DNA from: Mycolicibacterium helvum
GTDB lineage: Bacteria; Actinomycetota; Actinomycetes; Mycobacteriales; Mycobacteriaceae
NCBI RefSeq assembly: GCF_010731895.1
Contig: NZ_AP022596.1
Location: 1,116,001-1,180,000 of the forward strand
DNA length: 64,000 bases
Direction: 5' to 3'
The notes below the pieces were generated by a model. The model did not search any database. It worked only from the letters and a program-made list of their open reading frames with translations, and was not told where the DNA came from. This document shows positions 9,099-19,133 of the stretch, in pieces. A program made the translations under genes and the position numbers. The stretch's first letter is position 1; each line of letters starts with the position of its first letter.

Positions 9099-9926
9099 CT
9101 AGGTCAGCCGTTCCTTGAGGAACTCCACCACGCGCTTGCGCGCCTCGTAGGCCGGCTGGTTCTCGACCTCACGCACCTCGAGCGTCAGCACCGAATGCGC
9201 CATCCGGCCGAACCCGTCCCGGTTCCCCTTCGACGAGTCGATCTCGATGACCTCGAACGCGTCCCCGAGCCGATCCTTGAGCGTTTTGAACCGCTCCGCC
9301 GGTGACATGGGATCGCCGCTGAACCGCAGAGCCAGCGCGCACAGCCCGTCCTCGGCCGCCCGCTTCTCGATGACCTTCAACTCCCCCTCGGACAGCCCGG
9401 GGTCGCGCTTCTGCTTGGCGGTCAGCGCGATCGGCACCGACGGCTGGCTGAGCACCGGTGCGAGCACGCTGTCGTCGACGGCGGCCGCCAGCGCGAAACC
9501 ACCCGAGAAGCATTGCCCGATCACCCCGACACCCTTGCTGCCGGTCTTCGCTTTCAGGTCACGCGCCAGCGCCCGCAGGTAGTGCGACACCGGCCGTTCC
9601 TTATTGGTCGCGAAGGCCGCAAACTCCTTTGCCACACATCCGCGCGCCAGCGACACCATCGCAGCAGGGCTCATCGCGGGCGCACCCGGCGTGCCGTACA
9701 GCGACGGGATCGCAACGGTAAAACCGTTGTCCACCAAGTAATTTCCCAGTGCCAGCACGCCAGGATGCACGCCTGGCATCTCTGGGATCAACACCACGCC
9801 GGGCCCCTCGCCCTTGCGGTAGACGTCATGGGTGAAACCGGCCGCACTGAACGGCTCCGCGATCCATCCGGTGAGGTCGGCGGCCGGAGCCGCCTGGCCG
9901 GGGACATTGGACTCAGCTCCGGGCAT
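9099..9926 (-). CDS. Dienelactone hydrolase family protein
   Basis: A 275-residue alpha/beta hydrolase of the dienelactone hydrolase type. The nucleophile elbow is GQCFSGG, with Cys139 as nucleophile instead of Ser, as in true dienelactone hydrolases. Glu49 in the IPEMPGVHPG segment corresponds to the glutamate that interacts with the nucleophile in the resting state, and a late His lies in GRMAHSVL. The domain occupies almost the whole protein. The usual role is hydrolysis of lactones or related esters in aromatic catabolism, but many mycobacterial homologues have no known substrate. It lies 13 bp downstream of the DUF4245 gene and on the same strand, so co-transcription is possible. Confidence 0.85.
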   Translation of the reverse strand: MPGAESNVPGQAAPAADLTGWIAEPFSAAGFTHDVYRKGEGPGVVLIPEMPGVHPGVLALGNYLVDNGFTVAIPSLYGTPGAPAMSPAAMVSLARGCVAKEFAAFATNKERPVSHYLRALARDLKAKTGSKGVGVIGQCFSGGFALAAAVDDSVLAPVLSQPSVPIALTAKQKRDPGLSEGELKVIEKRAAEDGLCALALRFSGDPMSPAERFKTLKDRLGDAFEVIEIDSSKGNRDGFGRMAHSVLTLEVREVENQPAYEARKRVVEFLKERLT

Positions 9927-9939
9927 TGACGTCTCCTAT

Positions 9940-10608
9940 TCAGCCAGGCGGCAGAGGCTTCTGAGTCTGCGTGCCAACGGCAAGCGTACGGAAGTCGGCG
10001 CTGCTCCCAGCCCCGGTAATCGCGACCTGAGCAGGTCCGGCCGAGCTCTCCAGACGGGTGGTCCACACCGGCTCGGTGTCCTCTCCACCCTCATAGACGA
10101 TCCACTTCACCCCGTCGACATCCTGGGCGCCGCTGGGATACATCGACCGATGGATCGAGCCGACCAGCGCCTGCTCGTCGGCGTTGCTCTGGGTGAGGCT
10201 CACATACATCTTGGAGGCGGCCAGATAGCCGACGGTCGAAGTGACGGCGCGCAGCCGCTGCCCGTTCGCATCGGTGCGGCCGCCGTCGATCCCGCCGCGG
10301 CTACCGGAGTTGGCGACCCAGCCGGTAGGAAGCTGCGGCAACCGGATCGGGATGCCCAGCGCCTCGGCGTCCGCCTTCAGGGCTGCGGCGGCGTCATACG
10401 GTGGCGGCACCCCGTCACGCGGGGCGCCGGGACGCACCGAACACATCCCCACCAGCCCGGCCAACACGATGCAGGCCAGGATCAACGGGGCCAGCGACCA
10501 GAACATGTCGCGGCCGTCCTGGAGCAACCGGGGCTTAGGCTCCTTGGGGGGAACCCCAGCCTCTGGCGGGGTCGGAGCCGCCGGGCCGGCGACATCGGGT
10601 GGCGTCAC
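9940..10608 (-). CDS. DUF4245 family membrane-anchored protein (Rv1100-like)
   Basis: With the GTG start at 10608 this is a 222-residue protein: a Pro-rich cytoplasmic N-terminus, the conserved [11 protein letters not shown] box, one transmembrane helix ([19 protein letters not shown]), and an extracytoplasmic domain of about 150 residues. The family (DUF4245) is actinobacterial and uncharacterised. The gene is divergent from glpX, as Rv1100 is from Rv1099c in M. tuberculosis. The frame stays open further upstream across the glpX start; a rival ATG at 10665 would overlap the glpX start codon and leave no room for a promoter, so the GTG is preferred. Start is uncertain; family is fairly sure. 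Confidence 0.75.
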   Translation of the reverse strand: MTPPDVAGPAAPTPPEAGVPPKEPKPRLLQDGRDMFWSLAPLILACIVLAGLVGMCSVRPGAPRDGVPPPYDAAAALKADAEALGIPIRLPQLPTGWVANSGSRGGIDGGRTDANGQRLRAVTSTVGYLAASKMYVSLTQSNADEQALVGSIHRSMYPSGAQDVDGVKWIVYEGGEDTEPVWTTRLESSAGPAQVAITGAGSSADFRTLAVGTQTQKPLPPG

Positions 10609-10663
10609 GCCAGCCAGTATCCCAGGTCTAGACGGCTCGCTGGCTTCTGGGACAATCTCACCC

Positions 10664-11695
10664 ATGCCTGAAGCCCGCCGTCGTGAATCACCCGACCGCA
10701 ACCTCGCCCTCGAATTGGTCCGGGTCACTGAGGCAGGCGCCATGGCCGCCGGCCGCTGGGTCGGCCGGGGCGACAAAGAGGGCGGCGACGGCGCGGCCGT
10801 CGACGCCATGCGTGAACTCGTCAACTCGGTGTCGATGCGCGGTGTCGTGGTCATCGGCGAGGGCGAGAAGGACAACGCCCCGATGCTCTACAACGGTGAA
10901 GAGGTCGGCAACGGCGACGGGCCGGACTGCGACTTCGCCGTCGACCCGGTGGATGGCACCACCCTGATGAGCAAGGGCATGCCCAACGCCATCTCGGTGC
11001 TCGCGGTGGCCGAGCGCGGCGCGATGTTCGACCCGTCGGCGGTGTTCTACATGAACAAGATCGCCGGCGGCCCCGACATCGCCGACTTCATCGACATCAC
11101 CTCGCCGATCGCGGCCAACATCCAGCGCATCGCCAAGGTGCGCAAGGCGTCGGTCTCCGACATCACCGTCTGCATCCTCGACCGCCCGCGGCACGCCAAG
11201 CTCATGGCCGAGGTCCGGGAAGCCGGCGCCCGAATTCGGCTGATCTCCGACGGTGACGTCGCCGGCGCCATCTCAGCCTGCCGACCCGAATCCGGCACCG
11301 ACCTGCTGGCTGGGATCGGTGGCACCCCCGAAGGCATCATCACCGCCGCCGCGATCCGCTGCATGGGCGGCGAGATCCAGGCACAGCTCGCCCCGACCGA
11401 CGACGCCGAGCGCCAGAAGGCCATCGACCGCGGCCACGACCTGGACCGAGTGCTGACCACCAGGGACCTCGTCGCCGGGGAGAACGTCTTCTTCTGCGCC
11501 ACCGGCGTCACCGACGGCGACCTACTCAAGGGCGTCCGCTACTTCGGTGGCGGCTGCACCACTCAGTCGATCGTCATGCGCAGCAAGTCCGGCACCGTCC
11601 GGATGATCGATGCCTACCACCGGCTTTCGAAACTCAACGAATACTCCGCGGTGGATTTCACCGGGGACAAGACCGCCGCATATCCACTTCCGTAA
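10664..11695 (+). CDS. glpX: Fructose-1,6-bisphosphatase class II
   Basis: A 343-residue metal-dependent phosphatase that converts fructose 1,6-bisphosphate to fructose 6-phosphate in gluconeogenesis. Visible family motifs are GEGEKD (65-70) and the lithium-sensitive-phosphatase signature DPVDGTT (94-100), followed by [10 protein letters not shown] and, later, GIGGTPEGI. Length matches GlpX proteins, and mycobacteria use this class as their main FBPase. The ATG at 10664 gives the conserved [21 protein letters not shown] start. It is followed after 17 bp by fum, as in M. tuberculosis (Rv1099c-Rv1098c), so the two are probably co-transcribed. Confidence 0.96.
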   Translation: MPEARRRESPDRNLALELVRVTEAGAMAAGRWVGRGDKEGGDGAAVDAMRELVNSVSMRGVVVIGEGEKDNAPMLYNGEEVGNGDGPDCDFAVDPVDGTTLMSKGMPNAISVLAVAERGAMFDPSAVFYMNKIAGGPDIADFIDITSPIAANIQRIAKVRKASVSDITVCILDRPRHAKLMAEVREAGARIRLISDGDVAGAISACRPESGTDLLAGIGGTPEGIITAAAIRCMGGEIQAQLAPTDDAERQKAIDRGHDLDRVLTTRDLVAGENVFFCATGVTDGDLLKGVRYFGGGCTTQSIVMRSKSGTVRMIDAYHRLSKLNEYSAVDFTGDKTAAYPLP

Positions 11696-11712
11696 CCGAC
11701 AAAAGGGAGCAC

Positions 11713-13128
11713 ATGAGCACCGACAATGTGGTCGAGGGCGAATACCGCATCGAGCACGACACGATGGGCGAAGTCCGGGTTCCGATCAAGGCCCTGTGGC
11801 GAGCCCAGACCCAGCGTGCCGTCGAGAACTTCCCGATCTCCTTCCGGGGACTCGAGCGCACCCAGATCCGCGCGCTGGGCTTGCTGAAAGCGGCCTGCGC
11901 ACAGGTGAACAAGGACCTCGGCAAGTTGTCGGCGGAGAAGGCCGAAGCCATCATTGCCGCCGCCGGTGAGATCGCCGACGGACTGCACGACGATCAGTTC
12001 CCCATCGATGTGTTCCAGACCGGTTCGGGCACCAGCTCCAACATGAACGCCAACGAGGTGATCGCCTCGATCTGCGAAGCCAACGGCGTGACGGTGCACC
12101 CCAACGACGACGTAAACATGTCGCAGTCGTCCAATGACACCTTTCCCACCGCCACTCACATCGCGGCGACGGAAGCCGCAGTGCGCCACCTGATTCCGGC
12201 GCTCGAGGTGCTGCATGAGTCGCTGGCCGGCAAGGCCCGGCAGTGGCGCACGGTCGTCAAGAGCGGCCGCACCCACCTGATGGATGCCGTCCCAGTGACC
12301 CTCGGCCAGGAGTTCGGCGGCTACGCCCGCCAGGTCGAGGCCGGCATCGAACGAGTGAAGGCCACCCTGCCCCGCCTCGGTGAGCTGGCGATCGGCGGCA
12401 CCGCGGTCGGCACCGGCCTGAACGCTCCCGACGGCTTCGGCGCCAAGGTCGTCGACGTGCTCGTCGCGCAGACTGGCCTGGCCGAATTGCGCACGGCGAA
12501 GGACTCTTTCGAGGCGCAGGCCGCCCGCGACGGACTGGTCGAGGCTTCCGGAGCGCTGAAGACCATCGCGGCATCGCTGACCAAGATCGCCAACGACATC
12601 CGCTGGATGGGCTCGGGCCCGCTGACCGGCCTTGGCGAGCTTGCACTGCCCGACCTGCAGCCGGGCAGCTCGATCATGCCGGGCAAGGTCAACCCCGTCA
12701 TCCCCGAGGCCGTCACCCAGGTGGCCGCCCAGGTCATCGGCAACGACGCGGCCATCACCGTCGGCGGGTTGTCGGGCGCGTTCGAGCTGAACGTGTACAT
12801 CCCGATGATGGCGCGCAACCTGCTGGAGTCGTTCACGTTGCTGTCCAACGTGTCGAAGTTGTTCGCCGCCAAGTGCATCGACGGTCTGATTGCCAACGAG
12901 GCACATCTGCGCGAGCTCGCCGAGTCGTCGCCGTCGATCGTGACGCCACTGAACTCGGCGATCGGCTACGAGGAAGCCGCGAAGGTCGCCAAGCAGGCCC
13001 TCAAGGAGAAGAAGACCATCCGGCAGACGGTCATCGACCGCGGGCTCATCGGCGATAAACTCTCCGAAGCCGAACTCGACAAGCGGCTCGACGTGCTGGC
13101 GATGGCGAAAGTCAAAGACGGCGAATAG
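11713..13128 (+). CDS. fum: Fumarate hydratase, class II
   Basis: A 471-residue cytoplasmic TCA-cycle enzyme that interconverts fumarate and malate. It contains the fumarase/aspartase superfamily signature [11 protein letters not shown] (about residues 318-328), preceded by [14 protein letters not shown] and [11 protein letters not shown], both active-site segments, and [18 protein letters not shown]. Full family length with no gap. A good ribosome binding site (aaaaggGAG) precedes the ATG by a few bases. It follows glpX by 17 bp. The stop is only 3 bp from the stop of the convergent antiporter gene, so termination between them must occur inside coding sequence. Confidence 0.96.
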   Translation: MSTDNVVEGEYRIEHDTMGEVRVPIKALWRAQTQRAVENFPISFRGLERTQIRALGLLKAACAQVNKDLGKLSAEKAEAIIAAAGEIADGLHDDQFPIDVFQTGSGTSSNMNANEVIASICEANGVTVHPNDDVNMSQSSNDTFPTATHIAATEAAVRHLIPALEVLHESLAGKARQWRTVVKSGRTHLMDAVPVTLGQEFGGYARQVEAGIERVKATLPRLGELAIGGTAVGTGLNAPDGFGAKVVDVLVAQTGLAELRTAKDSFEAQAARDGLVEASGALKTIAASLTKIANDIRWMGSGPLTGLGELALPDLQPGSSIMPGKVNPVIPEAVTQVAAQVIGNDAAITVGGLSGAFELNVYIPMMARNLLESFTLLSNVSKLFAAKCIDGLIANEAHLRELAESSPSIVTPLNSAIGYEEAAKVAKQALKEKKTIRQTVIDRGLIGDKLSEAELDKRLDVLAMAKVKDGE

Positions 13129-13131
13129 TTT

Positions 13132-14331
13132 TCAGCGCTGGGTGGCCGTCGCGTAGCGGCGGATCCCCAGTGGCGCGGTGACGCTGTGCAGCACGAGGCT
13201 CAGCGTCACCGCGATCACCCCAGCCTGCGTGAGCAGGTCGGCATGCTCGATGTCGCCGCGGCCGATCACCAGCAGACCGAGCACCACAGTGCCGATCCCC
13301 CGTGGCCCGAACCAGCCGATGAACACCCGGCTGTAGCCGGACAGATCGGTGCGGATCAACGCCACCAGCACCGCAACCATCCGCACCCCGAACAGCGCGA
13401 CGACGCAGAACAACACCACTCGCCAGCTGGTGTGCTGCCAGGAGTCGATCACCGCGAAAGCGCCGAACATGGCGAACACCAACAACTCCAGCAGTTGCGC
13501 GGTGGCATCCGAAACCTGAGTCGACAGTTGGGTATTGCTGCGCCGCGCCACCACCGCGAACGCCAGACCACCGGTGAACGCGGCGACGAATCCGCTGGCG
13601 TGCACACGTTCGCCGAACTCGAAGCAGATCAGCGCGACGGCCAACGTCGCGAGCTGCGCCCAGGTGTCGCTCATCCAATCCCGCCGACGCGACCAGGCGA
13701 TCAGGATCGCGCCGAGTAACCCGGTCACCGCGCCGATGAGCAGTGACACCAACTCGGTCTGCACGACGAACCAAGTCCAGTCGCGGGGACGCTGATCGGT
13801 CTGCGCCGACGCCAGCGCCAGCGCGGCCAGCAGCACCGCCAGCGCAAAGCCGTCGTAGAAGCCACTTTCCACTGACAGGGCGTTACGCACCCGATCGGGA
13901 ATCCGGTGATCCTCCAACAACGCATCGATGAGCGCGACTTCGGTGGGTGCCACGATCGCGGCCAAACAGACCGCCTCCCACCATGGCAACACCGGCAGCA
14001 GCACGGCAGCGGTCAGGGTTCCGAGGACGATCGTCAACGGTATTCCGATCACCAGCAATCGGAAGGTGACATGCCCACGCCGCAGCACCTTGCCCGGGTC
14101 CAGCTTGGCCGCCTGATTGAACAGGATCACGGTCAGCGCCAGCTGCGCCAGAACCGTATAGCCGCTCGTGCCCGCACCAGCGTCGAGCAGGTTGAAACCG
14201 AAGGGCCCGAAGAGCATTCCGAGCCCGACAAAGATCAGCGCTGGTGCGACATACCAGCGATTCACCAAGCCCGACACCACGGCATAGCCCAGAACCAGCA
14301 GGGTCAGGACAAACGAAGTGGCGGTATGCAA
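13132..14331 (-). CDS. Cation:proton antiporter (CPA1-type)
   Basis: A 399-residue membrane protein with about 11-12 hydrophobic helices and a short cytoplasmic tail. Sequence and layout fit sodium/proton exchangers of the CPA superfamily. The segment VAPTEVALIDALLEDHRIPD followed by ALSVESGFYDGFAL matches the CPA1 core, but where many CPA1 proteins have ESxLND this one reads ESGFYD, with Tyr replacing Asn. FGPRGIG near residue 345 is another typical antiporter motif. The apparent start is a TTG directly after the deacetylase stop codon (zero spacing), which implies translational coupling. Ion specificity is not deducible. Confidence 0.82.
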   Translation of the reverse strand: MHTATSFVLTLLVLGYAVVSGLVNRWYVAPALIFVGLGMLFGPFGFNLLDAGAGTSGYTVLAQLALTVILFNQAAKLDPGKVLRRGHVTFRLLVIGIPLTIVLGTLTAAVLLPVLPWWEAVCLAAIVAPTEVALIDALLEDHRIPDRVRNALSVESGFYDGFALAVLLAALALASAQTDQRPRDWTWFVVQTELVSLLIGAVTGLLGAILIAWSRRRDWMSDTWAQLATLAVALICFEFGERVHASGFVAAFTGGLAFAVVARRSNTQLSTQVSDATAQLLELLVFAMFGAFAVIDSWQHTSWRVVLFCVVALFGVRMVAVLVALIRTDLSGYSRVFIGWFGPRGIGTVVLGLLVIGRGDIEHADLLTQAGVIAVTLSLVLHSVTAPLGIRRYATATQR

Positions 14332-15213
14332 CTAAGCGCCGTTATTGGACCCGCCGGAATTGGCCCCGGGGATGTCGGTGATCGGAATGTTCGGCATCGG
14401 CTTAGGCGACGGCGTCGCGGGCAGGGTCGGGATGTCGGCGACGGGAATGTCCTGCAACGCGTTGGCAGGTGGGCCGTTGTCGCGGCTGCCATAGACGCTG
14501 CCCGGCGCGCGCGGGCCGAGCATCTGCGTGACCGTCACCAGGTGGTAACCGTTGGCCTTGAGCACCGGGATGAACTGCTCGACGAGGTCGACGGTGGACG
14601 AGTAGGTGTCGTGGAAGAGCACCACCGAGTTGGGCTTGATCTGGGTCATCAGCATGTAGCGGGTGGCAGCGGTGTTCGAGTCGTTCATCCAGTCGAACGG
14701 AATCACGTCCCACAGGATCGCGGCCAGCCCGTACTGCGCGGCCACCTTGTTGACGGCATCGTTGGTCAGACCGCCGGCCGGGCGCCACAGCACCGGGTTC
14801 TGCCCGGTGGCGGCCTTGATCGCGTCGTTGGCCTTGCTGAACTGTGCCGGCACATCCTCGAGCGGGATCGCCGTCATGTTCGGGTGTTCCCAAGTGTGGC
14901 TGCCCAGCTCCATACCGGCGTCGACGACGCGCTTGGCACCGGCGGGGTTGGCGGCCACCTTGTTACCGATCTCGAAGAACGTGGCTTTGGCGCCGGCGTC
15001 GTTGAGAATGCCCAGCAGCCGGTCGGTGTACGGCGAAGGACCATCATCGAAGGTCAGCGCCACGCACTTGACCACCGAGCAGTCAACGGAATCGGCCTTG
15101 GCCACCTTGACGTGGCCGGTCAAACCGCCGATGACGACGACAGCCACCCCCGCGCACACGCCGATCACAGTGCGCAAGTAGGACCAGGACAAGCTGTCGG
15201 GTGGGCGCCGCAC
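14332..15213 (-). CDS. Polysaccharide deacetylase (NodB domain, Rv1096-like)
   Basis: A 293-residue exported carbohydrate esterase family 4 protein. Residues 10-35 form a membrane anchor or uncleaved signal (TVIGVCAGVAVVVIGGLTG). The NodB domain shows its motifs in order: LTFDDGPSPYTDRLL (catalytic and metal Asp), GSHTWEHPN (metal-binding His pair), WRPAGG, and VLFHDTYSSTVD with the late His. M. tuberculosis Rv1096 has been reported as a peptidoglycan deacetylase. A Pro/Ile/Asn-rich C-terminal tail of about 50 residues is low complexity. It lies in the minus-strand run with phoH2 upstream (51 bp) and the antiporter directly downstream. Confidence 0.9.
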   Translation of the reverse strand: MRRPPDSLSWSYLRTVIGVCAGVAVVVIGGLTGHVKVAKADSVDCSVVKCVALTFDDGPSPYTDRLLGILNDAGAKATFFEIGNKVAANPAGAKRVVDAGMELGSHTWEHPNMTAIPLEDVPAQFSKANDAIKAATGQNPVLWRPAGGLTNDAVNKVAAQYGLAAILWDVIPFDWMNDSNTAATRYMLMTQIKPNSVVLFHDTYSSTVDLVEQFIPVLKANGYHLVTVTQMLGPRAPGSVYGSRDNGPPANALQDIPVADIPTLPATPSPKPMPNIPITDIPGANSGGSNNGA

Positions 15214-15264
15214 TCGGCCGAGTTTACCGGCCCCGGCTGACCGATCCCTGTCCGCGCGCCGTTA

Positions 15265-16584
15265 TCAGGGCAGTGCGCCGGGGCTGATCTCCTCGAGCAT
15301 CTCGGTGACCAGTGCGGCGATCGGCGAGCGTTCGCTGCGCATCAAGGTGACGTGCGCGAACAGCGGGTGGCCCTTGAGCTTCTCGATGACCGCGGCCACA
15401 CCATCGTGGCGCCCGACCCGCAAGTTGTCGCGCTGCGCAACGTCGTGGGTCAGCACCACCCGCGATCCGCTGCCCAGCCGCGACAGCACGGTCAGTAGCA
15501 CGTTGCGCTCCAGCGACTGTGCCTCGTCGACGATCACGAACGAGTCGTGCAGCGAACGGCCGCGGATGTGGGTCAGCGGCAGCACCTCGAGCATCCCGCG
15601 GGAGAGCACCTCCTCCAGGACCGCCGGTGAGGCCAAGCCCTCAAGGGTGTCGAAGACGGCTTGCGCCCACGGACCCATCTTGTCGCTCTCGCTGCCCGGC
15701 AGATAGCCCAGGTCCTGTCCGCCGACGGCGTACAGCGGCCGGAACACCACCACCTTGCGCTGAGTGCGTCGCTCCAGCACCGCCTCGAGGCCCGCGCACA
15801 GCGCGAGCGCCGACTTACCGGTGCCGGCTTTACCACCCAGCGACACGATGCCCACTGATTCGTCTTGCAGCAGATCGAGTGCGACGCGTTGTTCGGCGGA
15901 CCTTCCCCGGAGGCCGAACACTTCGCGATCCCCGCGCACCAGCTGAACCTTCTTGTCCGCGTTTACTCGGCCCAGTGCGCTCGAATTGGCACCGAGCAGC
16001 CGAACCCCGGTGTGACACGGGAGATTACGCGCATCCTCGAGGTCGATCTCACCATCAGCGAAGATCGCGTCGATATCCTCGCCGGCAACGTCAAGCTCGG
16101 TCATCCCGGTCCAGCCGGAGGTGATCACGTCCTGGGCGTGGTATTCGTCGGCCGAGAGGCCCACCGCACCGGCCTTCACCCGCAGCGGAATATCCTTGCT
16201 GACCAACGTGACTCGTTTGCCCTCGGCAGCGAGGTTGGCGGCGACGGTAAGGATGCGGGTGTCGTTCGTCTCGTTACGGAACCCGGACGGCAGCACCGTC
16301 GGATCGCTGTGGTTCAGCTCGACATGCAGTGTTCCGCCTTGCGTCCCAACGGGAATGGGCTCATCGAGACGACCGTGTTCCAGACGAAGATCGTCGAACA
16401 ACCGCAGCGCCTGTCGGGCGAACCAACCCAACTCGTGGTGGTGGCGTTTGGCTTCCAATTCACTGATGACCACGAGCGGTACCACCACTTCGTGTTCAGC
16501 GAACCGGGTGCACGCCCACGGGTCGGACAACAGAACTGAGGTATCGAGCACATACGTCCGAACGGGAGACTGCGAATCGGTCAC
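15265..16584 (-). CDS. phoH2: PhoH2: PIN domain ribonuclease fused to PhoH ATPase/RNA helicase
   Basis: A 439-residue protein with an N-terminal PIN nuclease domain ([18 protein letters not shown], with conserved Asp; later NDTRILTVA) and a C-terminal PhoH ATPase domain with Walker [13 protein letters not shown] and Walker [12 protein letters not shown]. Mycobacterial PhoH2 proteins have been shown to unwind and cleave RNA. The GTG at 16584 was chosen: GAGGAG lies 7 bases upstream and the resulting length matches the family (M. tuberculosis about 433 residues). A longer in-frame extension starts with low-complexity Pro/Gly/Arg and has no ribosome binding site. A 37-codon ORF ends 16 bases upstream and may be the companion antitoxin. 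Confidence 0.93.
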   Translation of the reverse strand: MTDSQSPVRTYVLDTSVLLSDPWACTRFAEHEVVVPLVVISELEAKRHHHELGWFARQALRLFDDLRLEHGRLDEPIPVGTQGGTLHVELNHSDPTVLPSGFRNETNDTRILTVAANLAAEGKRVTLVSKDIPLRVKAGAVGLSADEYHAQDVITSGWTGMTELDVAGEDIDAIFADGEIDLEDARNLPCHTGVRLLGANSSALGRVNADKKVQLVRGDREVFGLRGRSAEQRVALDLLQDESVGIVSLGGKAGTGKSALALCAGLEAVLERRTQRKVVVFRPLYAVGGQDLGYLPGSESDKMGPWAQAVFDTLEGLASPAVLEEVLSRGMLEVLPLTHIRGRSLHDSFVIVDEAQSLERNVLLTVLSRLGSGSRVVLTHDVAQRDNLRVGRHDGVAAVIEKLKGHPLFAHVTLMRSERSPIAALVTEMLEEISPGALP

Positions 16585-16600
16585 TGGGCGCTCCTCAGGT

Positions 16601-16714
16601 TCACGCGGTCCCCGCGAACCCCTCGGCGGACACTGCGGCACCAGGACCGGGACCGGTCCTGTCGTAGTCAAAACGATAGGTACCGCCCGGACAGCAGAGC
16701 ATGTCGCTAGCCAT
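16601..16714 (-). CDS. Small ORF directly upstream of phoH2, candidate PhoAT antitoxin
   Basis: An ATG-initiated 37-codon frame whose product starts [15 protein letters not shown] and ends EGFAGTA, with a TGA 16 bases before the phoH2 start. The paired Cys and aromatic residues look non-random. Mycobacterial phoH2 genes have been described as the second gene of a phoAT-phoH2 toxin-antitoxin-like operon, with phoAT a very small gene immediately upstream; this ORF occupies that place. No Shine-Dalgarno is evident, but TAGCGT 8 bases upstream of the ATG could be a -10 box for a leaderless message. I have not been able to compare it with known PhoAT sequences. Confidence 0.45.
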   Translation of the reverse strand: MASDMLCCPGGTYRFDYDRTGPGPGAAVSAEGFAGTA

Positions 16715-16768
16715 CGGAACCGACGCTACTCCGGTCTTAGCCCGCGCGCCGACCGGCGCGCCGCCGCG

Positions 16769-17596
16769 CTATGAGCGAACGAATTTCTTCAGCACCGGCT
16801 CGTCGCCAAGACCCCATGCCTTGATGCGATCGGAGACGACTTGGCGCGAGGCGTCGAAGCCGAAGATGCCGGCCTGCTCAACGTTGCGCAGCTTGTCCTG
16901 GTACTCGATGATGTCGCCGCCGACCACACCGAATCCCACTGCGCGGCGGTTGATCGAGTTGATCGCCGAGTCGCGATGAGTTTGCAGGCAGTGTGCGACG
17001 AGATTGGCAAAGAACGCTTCGTGGCGCTCCTCGTCGGCGGCGATCCGCCCGACCAGGCCCTTGAGCACCGGCTCGGTGATCTTGGCTTCGAGGTTGCGGG
17101 TGAACACCGCGTGCGCCCGCTCGTAGAGTGCCATGAACACCAGCGTCTCGATCTGGCTGAACTGGTCGGCCCGATAGCCGCGCATAACGTGCTGGACTCG
17201 GACGTCCTCGTTGGCCGTCGGGTCGAAGTTGCGGGTCACCACCAGGTAGTTCCGCAGCGCGATGGCGTGCAGGTTCTCCTCGGCGGTCCAGCGGCCCAAC
17301 CAGCGGCCCCACTTGTCCTGCAGGATGAAGTGCTCGACCAGCTCGCGGTGATACCCGGCGAGGTTGTCCTTGGTGATCAGGAGGATCTCGAGGGCATCGA
17401 CGATGTCGGCGGGCAGCGTCACCTGGGCGGGATCCCAGTCCGTGCCGCCCAGGAACGCGAAGTTCTCACCCTGGTCGAACGGGACGTAGTCGTGGCCGTA
17501 CCACTCGTCGGCGGTCTCCAGATACTGGGCCAGATTGTTGGCCACAATCGGCTCAAGCTCCAGGGTCAGCGCGTTTGCGACAGGTTTCTGTGCCAT
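16769..17596 (-). CDS. desA2: Acyl-ACP desaturase DesA2
   Basis: A 275-residue ferritin-like diiron protein of the soluble acyl-ACP desaturase family, exactly the length of M. tuberculosis DesA2 (Rv1094). Two diiron-ligand motifs are visible, EENLH within RWTAEENLHAIALRNYL and EERHE within RIAADEERHEAFF. It would introduce a double bond into an ACP-bound fatty chain for mycolic or membrane lipid synthesis, though DesA2 is noted for an atypical active site and its reaction is not settled. The ATG at 17596 was preferred over a start eight codons upstream. TACAGT six bases before this ATG suggests a leaderless promoter. It lies between glyA and phoH2 as in M. tuberculosis. Confidence 0.93.
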   Translation of the reverse strand: MAQKPVANALTLELEPIVANNLAQYLETADEWYGHDYVPFDQGENFAFLGGTDWDPAQVTLPADIVDALEILLITKDNLAGYHRELVEHFILQDKWGRWLGRWTAEENLHAIALRNYLVVTRNFDPTANEDVRVQHVMRGYRADQFSQIETLVFMALYERAHAVFTRNLEAKITEPVLKGLVGRIAADEERHEAFFANLVAHCLQTHRDSAINSINRRAVGFGVVGGDIIEYQDKLRNVEQAGIFGFDASRQVVSDRIKAWGLGDEPVLKKFVRS

Positions 17597-17656
17597 GAAG
17601 TAACTGTAACTCAAAGACACGGATGTCCGAAAATTCGGCCATCGGCGTTTCGTCTC

Positions 17657-19123
17657 TCAGAGAGTCAGGCCCGGGTACAGCGGATTGGCGGCCAGCAGTT
17701 CGGCGGAGGCGGCGTGAACCCGGTCCGCGGTGCCGTCGGCCAGCTTGTACTTGGCCTTGGATGTTCCCTCGGCCTGCGTGTTGGACAGCACGTCGACCAC
17801 CAGCTCAGCGACCCTGTCGAACTCGGCCGGACCGAAACCGCGGGTGGTCAGTGCTGGGGTACCAAACCGAATGCCGCTGGAGTACCAGGCCCCATTCGGG
17901 TCGTTCGGGATCGAGTTGCGGTTGGTGACGACGCCAGCGTCCAGCAGCGCAGACTCGGCCTGGCGGCCGGTCAGCCCGAAGGACTGCACGTCGAGCAGCA
18001 CGAGGTGGTTGTCGGTGCCGCCGGTGACCAATCGCGCCCCCCGCTTGAGTAGACCCTCGGCGAACGCCTTGGCGTTGTCGGCGACCCGTTGGGCGTAGGT
18101 CTGGAACGCCGGCTGGCGAGCCTCGGCCAGTGCGACGGCCTTGGCAGCCATCACGTGCGACAGCGGGCCGCCGAGCACCATGGGGCAGCCCTTATCGACG
18201 GCGGGTGCGTATTCCTCGGTGGCCAGCACCAGTCCGCCTCGCGGACCGCGCAGTGATTTGTGCGTGGTGGTCGTGGTGACGTGGGCGTGCGGCACCGGGT
18301 CCTCGTCACCGGTGAAGACCTTGCCCGCGACCAGGCCGGCGAAGTGGGCCATGTCGACCATCAGGGTGGCGCCGACCTCGTCGGCGATCTCGCGCATGGT
18401 GGCGAAGTTGACCCGCCGCGGGTACGCCGAATAGCCGGCCACCAGGATCAGCGGCTTGAACTCACGGGCGGCGGCGCGCACGGCGTCGTAATCGATCAGC
18501 CCGGTTTCGGGGTGGGTGCCGTAGCTGCGCTGGTGGAACATCTTGCCGGAGATGTTGGGCCGGAAGCCGTGGGTGAGATGCCCACCGGCGTCCAGCGACA
18601 TGCCCAGCAGACGCTGGCTGCCCAGCCGCGCGCGCAGCCGCTCCCACTCCGCCTCGGACAGGTCATTGACGTTCTTGACGCCGAGTTCGGCCAGCGCGGG
18701 CGACTCGACCCGGGTGGCCAGAATGGCCCAGAACGCGACCAGGTTGGCATCGATGCCCGAGTGCGGCTGGGCGTAGGCGTAGGAGGCACCGAACAGCTCA
18801 CGCGCGTGCTCGGCGGCCAGGCTCTCCACGGTGTCGACGTTCTGGCAGCCGGCGTAAAAACGGTGCCCGATGGTGCCCTCGGCGTACTTGTCGGACAGCC
18901 AGGTGCCCATCGTCAGCAGCACCGCCGGCGAGGCGTAGTTCTCGCTGGCGATCAGTTTGAGCGAATCCCGTTGATCGGCAAGCTCTTTACGGGTGGCCGC
19001 GGCGATCCGCGGCTCGACTGACTCGATGACCTCGAGCGCGGCGCGGTAGGCCTCGCTGGCGGTGGCGGCATAATCCGCGCCCGGGGCGGGCACGTGCGTC
19101 GAAATCGTCGAGTCTGCGGTCAT
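17657..19123 (-). CDS. glyA: Serine hydroxymethyltransferase, long form
   Basis: A 488-residue PLP enzyme that interconverts serine and glycine while loading one-carbon units on tetrahydrofolate. Motifs: NYASPAVL, the substrate/PLP segment [28 protein letters not shown] with the PLP-binding Asp, and the Schiff-base Lys289 in [15 protein letters not shown]. It is about 60-70 residues longer than typical bacterial GlyA (E. coli 417; M. tuberculosis GlyA1 about 426). The excess lies in an N-terminal extension of about 40 residues and an insertion near residues 138-172, which is rich in Glu/Arg/Leu. The position next to coaA and desA2 is that of glyA1. The DUF885 gene ends 10 bp upstream on the same strand. 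Confidence 0.93.
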   Translation of the reverse strand: MTADSTISTHVPAPGADYAATASEAYRAALEVIESVEPRIAAATRKELADQRDSLKLIASENYASPAVLLTMGTWLSDKYAEGTIGHRFYAGCQNVDTVESLAAEHARELFGASYAYAQPHSGIDANLVAFWAILATRVESPALAELGVKNVNDLSEAEWERLRARLGSQRLLGMSLDAGGHLTHGFRPNISGKMFHQRSYGTHPETGLIDYDAVRAAAREFKPLILVAGYSAYPRRVNFATMREIADEVGATLMVDMAHFAGLVAGKVFTGDEDPVPHAHVTTTTTHKSLRGPRGGLVLATEEYAPAVDKGCPMVLGGPLSHVMAAKAVALAEARQPAFQTYAQRVADNAKAFAEGLLKRGARLVTGGTDNHLVLLDVQSFGLTGRQAESALLDAGVVTNRNSIPNDPNGAWYSSGIRFGTPALTTRGFGPAEFDRVAELVVDVLSNTQAEGTSKAKYKLADGTADRVHAASAELLAANPLYPGLTL

Positions 19124-19133
19124 GGCCACAAGC

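Noticed and set aside
16584..16671. An N-terminal extension of PhoH2 starting at 16671
   Set aside because: It is Pro/Gly/Arg low complexity with no ribosome binding site, whereas GAGGAG lies 7 bases before the GTG at 16584 and that length fits the family.
19124..19133. A glycine riboswitch ahead of glyA
   Set aside because: Only 10 bp separate the DUF885 stop from the glyA start, so there is no room for one.
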